Below are positions 61,277 to 64,000 of a stretch of 64,000 nt of DNA, piece after piece (within the stretch, counting starts at the first letter, position 1; each line of letters begins with the position of its first letter). This stretch comes from Flavobacteriales bacterium. GTDB taxonomy: Bacteria > Bacteroidota > Bacteroidia > Flavobacteriales_G > JALEGO01. The DNA is taken from NCBI GenBank assembly GCA_020628935.1, contig JAHDEG010000006.1:1-64000 (forward strand), read 5' to 3'. The notes under the pieces were generated by a model that made no database searches, was not told the DNA's origin, and worked only from the letters and a program-made list of their open reading frames with translations. Both the position numbers and the translations under genes were made by a program.

Positions 61277-62434
61277 ATGCAGTTTAAATACGTTGTTGGA
61301 CAAGAGGAAGTGAAAAAAGTACTAAGACACTCTGTAAATGCGGAAAGAATTAGTCATGCTCAGCTATTTAATGGGTTTCCTGGTTCAGGAAACCTAGCTA
61401 CTGCTCTTGCTTACGCACAATACATAATGTGTAGTAATAGAACCGAGAGCGACTCTTGCGGGATATGTTCGTCTTGTATTAAAACGTCCAAATACATACA
61501 CCCAGATTTGCACTTTATATTTCCTGTTAACACTACTAAATCAGTAACCAAAAACCCTACGAGTGAGGCTTTTATGGGTGACTTTAGGGAGGCATTGAAA
61601 GATAATCCTTATATGGAGTATTCTGACTGGATGAAGTTTTTGGGTATTAATAACAAGCAGGCGTACATAAACAAAAACGATTGTGAGGCTATAATTGATA
61701 GTTTGGAGCTTAAGGCATACGAAAGCCCTTTTAAAGTAATGATTATTTGGTTACCCGAAAAGATGCATCATGCTGCGGCACCTAAGATTTTAAAAATACT
61801 GGAAGAACCAACAGATAACACAGTGTTTTTACTCGTGTCTGAAGAGCCACAATTGCTATTACCCACTATATTATCGAGATTACAAACGGTAACGTTTGCT
61901 AAAGTACAGCCCGAAGCAATTGTTGAATATTTAAAAGTACAAGACGAATGTAAAATATTTTCTGAGGAGGAACTATATATTGCTGCAAGGCTTTCGGGAG
62001 GAAGCGTCTCAAGAACGAAGCAAATAATACTTTTAAAAAACACTGAATACCAGAACGATTTAATTATGTGGATGAGAATGTGTTATGGCATCCACAAAGA
62101 TGGAAACGCGAGTAAAATACTACTTTGGGCAGAAAAAATTCACAGACAAAACCAAGACCAGCAAAAGTTTTTTGTTGAATACTGCTTAAACATATTTAGA
62201 CAATGTATTTATATAAACTATAAAACTGCACAATTGCAAATGCTTACTAGTAACGAAAAAAGTATTTTTGAACGATTTGCCCCTTCTATAAATTCTGCTA
62301 ACATTGTTAAAATAACTGAGCTTTTTGAAAGCTGCCACTATCATATTGTTAGAAATGGAAATATTAAAATGTTGTTTTTTGATTTATCATTTAAATTAGC
62401 AAAACTGATTAGAGAAAAAGAAGAGGTTGCCTAA
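61277..62434 (+). CDS. holB: DNA polymerase III subunit delta'
   Basis: VVGQEEVKKVLRHSVNAERISHAQLFNGFPGSGNLATALAYAQYIMC, CGICSSCIKTSKYIHPDLHFIFPV, KILEEPTDNTVFLLVSE; start moved to the downstream ATG. Confidence 0.93.
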   Translation: MQFKYVVGQEEVKKVLRHSVNAERISHAQLFNGFPGSGNLATALAYAQYIMCSNRTESDSCGICSSCIKTSKYIHPDLHFIFPVNTTKSVTKNPTSEAFMGDFREALKDNPYMEYSDWMKFLGINNKQAYINKNDCEAIIDSLELKAYESPFKVMIIWLPEKMHHAAAPKILKILEEPTDNTVFLLVSEEPQLLLPTILSRLQTVTFAKVQPEAIVEYLKVQDECKIFSEEELYIAARLSGGSVSRTKQIILLKNTEYQNDLIMWMRMCYGIHKDGNASKILLWAEKIHRQNQDQQKFFVEYCLNIFRQCIYINYKTAQLQMLTSNEKSIFERFAPSINSANIVKITELFESCHYHIVRNGNIKMLFFDLSFKLAKLIREKEEVA

Positions 62435-62443
62435 CGTAACAGA

Positions 62444-63028
62444 TTACTTATCGGTAAGTAATTTAAATGTTTTTCGGTGGTAAATAGATGCTCCGTGTAA
62501 TTGTATTTGAGCTCTGTGAAATTCTGTAGGATAGCCTTTATTTTTTTTCCAATCGAATATGGGGTGTTCTTTACTTATACGCTCCATGTATTCATCTCTG
62601 TATGTTTTGGCTAAAACAGACGCTGCTGCTATTGAACAAAACCGTGCATCGCCTTTTATTTCGCAAGAGAACGGAATAGTTAAATCTGTTTTAAATCTAT
62701 TACCGTCAATAAGTAAGCTGTCTGGCTTAACTTTTAATGCTTTTACAGCTCTCGTCATTGCTAAAAAAGAAGCGTTTAAGATATTAATTTCGTCAATTTC
62801 TTTTTCTGACACAAAACTCACTGCATAAGCCAGCGCTTGTTTTTCAATTATTGGTCTTATTAAATCTCTTCGCTTTGCGGTTAACTTTTTTGAATCGTTG
62901 AGGATTTCGAAGGGGAACGTTTTTGGCAAAATAACGGCCGCAGCAACAACAGGGCCAGCCAAACAACCTCTGCCTGCTTCATCACAACCTGCTTCTAAAT
63001 GTAGTTTATTTAAATAATGATTAAGCAT
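62444..63028 (-). CDS. rnhB: Ribonuclease HII
   Basis: EAGCDEAGRGCLAGPVVAAAVIL, LNDSKKLTAKRRD, KGDARFCSIAAASVLAKTYRDEYM; start set to MLNHYLNK. Confidence 0.96.
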   Translation of the reverse strand: MLNHYLNKLHLEAGCDEAGRGCLAGPVVAAAVILPKTFPFEILNDSKKLTAKRRDLIRPIIEKQALAYAVSFVSEKEIDEINILNASFLAMTRAVKALKVKPDSLLIDGNRFKTDLTIPFSCEIKGDARFCSIAAASVLAKTYRDEYMERISKEHPIFDWKKNKGYPTEFHRAQIQLHGASIYHRKTFKLLTDK

Positions 63029-64000
63029 AAATTGCTTTTTGAATACTTTTCCACAATAAATCTGATGTGTTTTGCCAAGTAAATGTTTTTGCTCTTTTAA
63101 CACCTTCGGAAATTAACTTAGAGCGAAGTTTATCATCTAAATGAATCTTTAGCATTCCGTTTGAAATATCGTTAACACTTTCAGGGTTAACGCAAATTGC
63201 AGCTGTGGCTGCAATTTCTGGGAGCGAGCTCACATTAGAGCATATTACAGGGGTTTCGCAGCTGAAAGCTTCAATAATTGGTATTCCAAATCCTTCAAAT
63301 TTAGAAACATACAATAATCCTTTAGCAGATGGTAGTAACTTAAGATACTCTTGATCTGAAATTCGCCCTAAAAAAACAACATCGTTCGCATGCTTCATTG
63401 AAGCGAGTGTTTGCTGCATTTCTCTGGTCCACCATTTTTTATTACCAGCTAATAAAAATTTATCGGATGAATTTGAAGCTTTTTTATACTCATCAAAAGC
63501 TTTTAACATATTAATAATGTTTTTTCGAGGATGAATACTGCCTATAAAAAACCAAAAAGGAGAGCCAAAAGAATACTTTTTTATAACCTTTAAAGCCTCT
63601 TCTTTTGCAAGTGGATTAAAACTAGCATTCACCCCGTTGTAAACTACATCAATTAGCGCGGGATTAATGTTATAATTATTCACTATGTCTGCTTTTGAGA
63701 ATTCTGAGACTGTTGCTATTCGTTCAGCATTACGAGCGAATTTCGGAAAATTATAGTTGTAATATTTTGCGTGAAAATAGGGTAAATTTTCAGGTTTATG
63801 TAGGAAGTTTATATCATGAATAACAGGCAATGTTTTAACATTACTCCTATTTATTGAAAAACCGTCTGGCGAAAGAAATAAATCTACCTTATTGTTTTTC
63901 AAATATTGTTTAACCGAAAATTGAAACCACAAGTACCAAAGTATTGGGTGTCTTGCTTGCGGAAATAGCACTACGGGAGTTACATTTTTACTGTAAACAA
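63021..64000 (-). CDS. Glycosyltransferase family 4-like protein, truncated at window edge
   Basis: VVFLGRISDQEYLKLLPSAKGLLYVSKFEGFGIPIIEAFSCETPVICSNVSSLPEIAA; reading frame stays open to base 64000. Confidence 0.9.
   Translation of the reverse strand, partial: VYSKNVTPVVLFPQARHPILWYLWFQFSVKQYLKNNKVDLFLSPDGFSINRSNVKTLPVIHDINFLHKPENLPYFHAKYYNYNFPKFARNAERIATVSEFSKADIVNNYNINPALIDVVYNGVNASFNPLAKEEALKVIKKYSFGSPFWFFIGSIHPRKNIINMLKAFDEYKKASNSSDKFLLAGNKKWWTREMQQTLASMKHANDVVFLGRISDQEYLKLLPSAKGLLYVSKFEGFGIPIIEAFSCETPVICSNVSSLPEIAATAAICVNPESVNDISNGMLKIHLDDKLRSKLISEGVKRAKTFTWQNTSDLLWKSIQKAIYA

Noticed and set aside
63029-63103. N-terminal extension of RNase HII into the glycosyltransferase gene
   Set aside because: A start at MLNHYLNKLHLEAGCDEAGRG gives an 8-bp ATGCTTAA overlap typical of coupling; the longer form would overlap by 83 bp.
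1-64000. Search for CRISPR arrays, prophage, restriction-modification, toxin-antitoxin or other defense genes
   Set aside because: No direct-repeat arrays, integrase, transposase, phage or defense-type ORFs were recognised in the ORF track.

Overview
The window is a compact, AT-rich chromosomal segment from a Bacteroidetes bacterium (Flavobacteriales-like). Supporting signs are TAnnTTTG -7 promoter elements, a LpxC-FabZ fusion, T9SS PorU/PorV-type proteins, alternative complex III and the ftsX-DUF3098-uppP-truB order. Most of it is housekeeping: two tRNAs (Leu-UAA, Gly-GCC), mutS, a TonB-dependent receptor, dinB, secA, an O-antigen ligase-like protein, cdd, pdhA/pdhC, a YceI lipoprotein, asnS, ribBA, an ArnT-like glycosyltransferase, rpsT, radC, upp, an ABC-2 exporter, murI, two Skp/OmpH genes, a PorU2-like sortase with a PorV-like partner, pssA, purS, a MazG-like gene, hpt, a PorQ-like/HhH-barrel pair, lpxD-lpxC/fabZ-lpxA-lgt, a 12.5 kb ActABCDEF-CoxBA operon, truB-uppP-ftsX, holB, rnhB and a truncated glycosyltransferase. 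No CRISPR array, prophage or intact transposon was seen. The most unusual content is the respiratory operon. ActE is fused to a TSP3/OmpA peptidoglycan-binding module. ActC and ActD carry near-duplicate C-terminal helix-hairpin-helix domains. ActF has a His-rich loop, and a perfect 10+3+10 bp palindrome lies upstream of the operon. A second non-coding curiosity is a roughly 290 bp nested imperfect inverted repeat between dinB and secA. All family calls come from motif recognition by eye; no database search was run.
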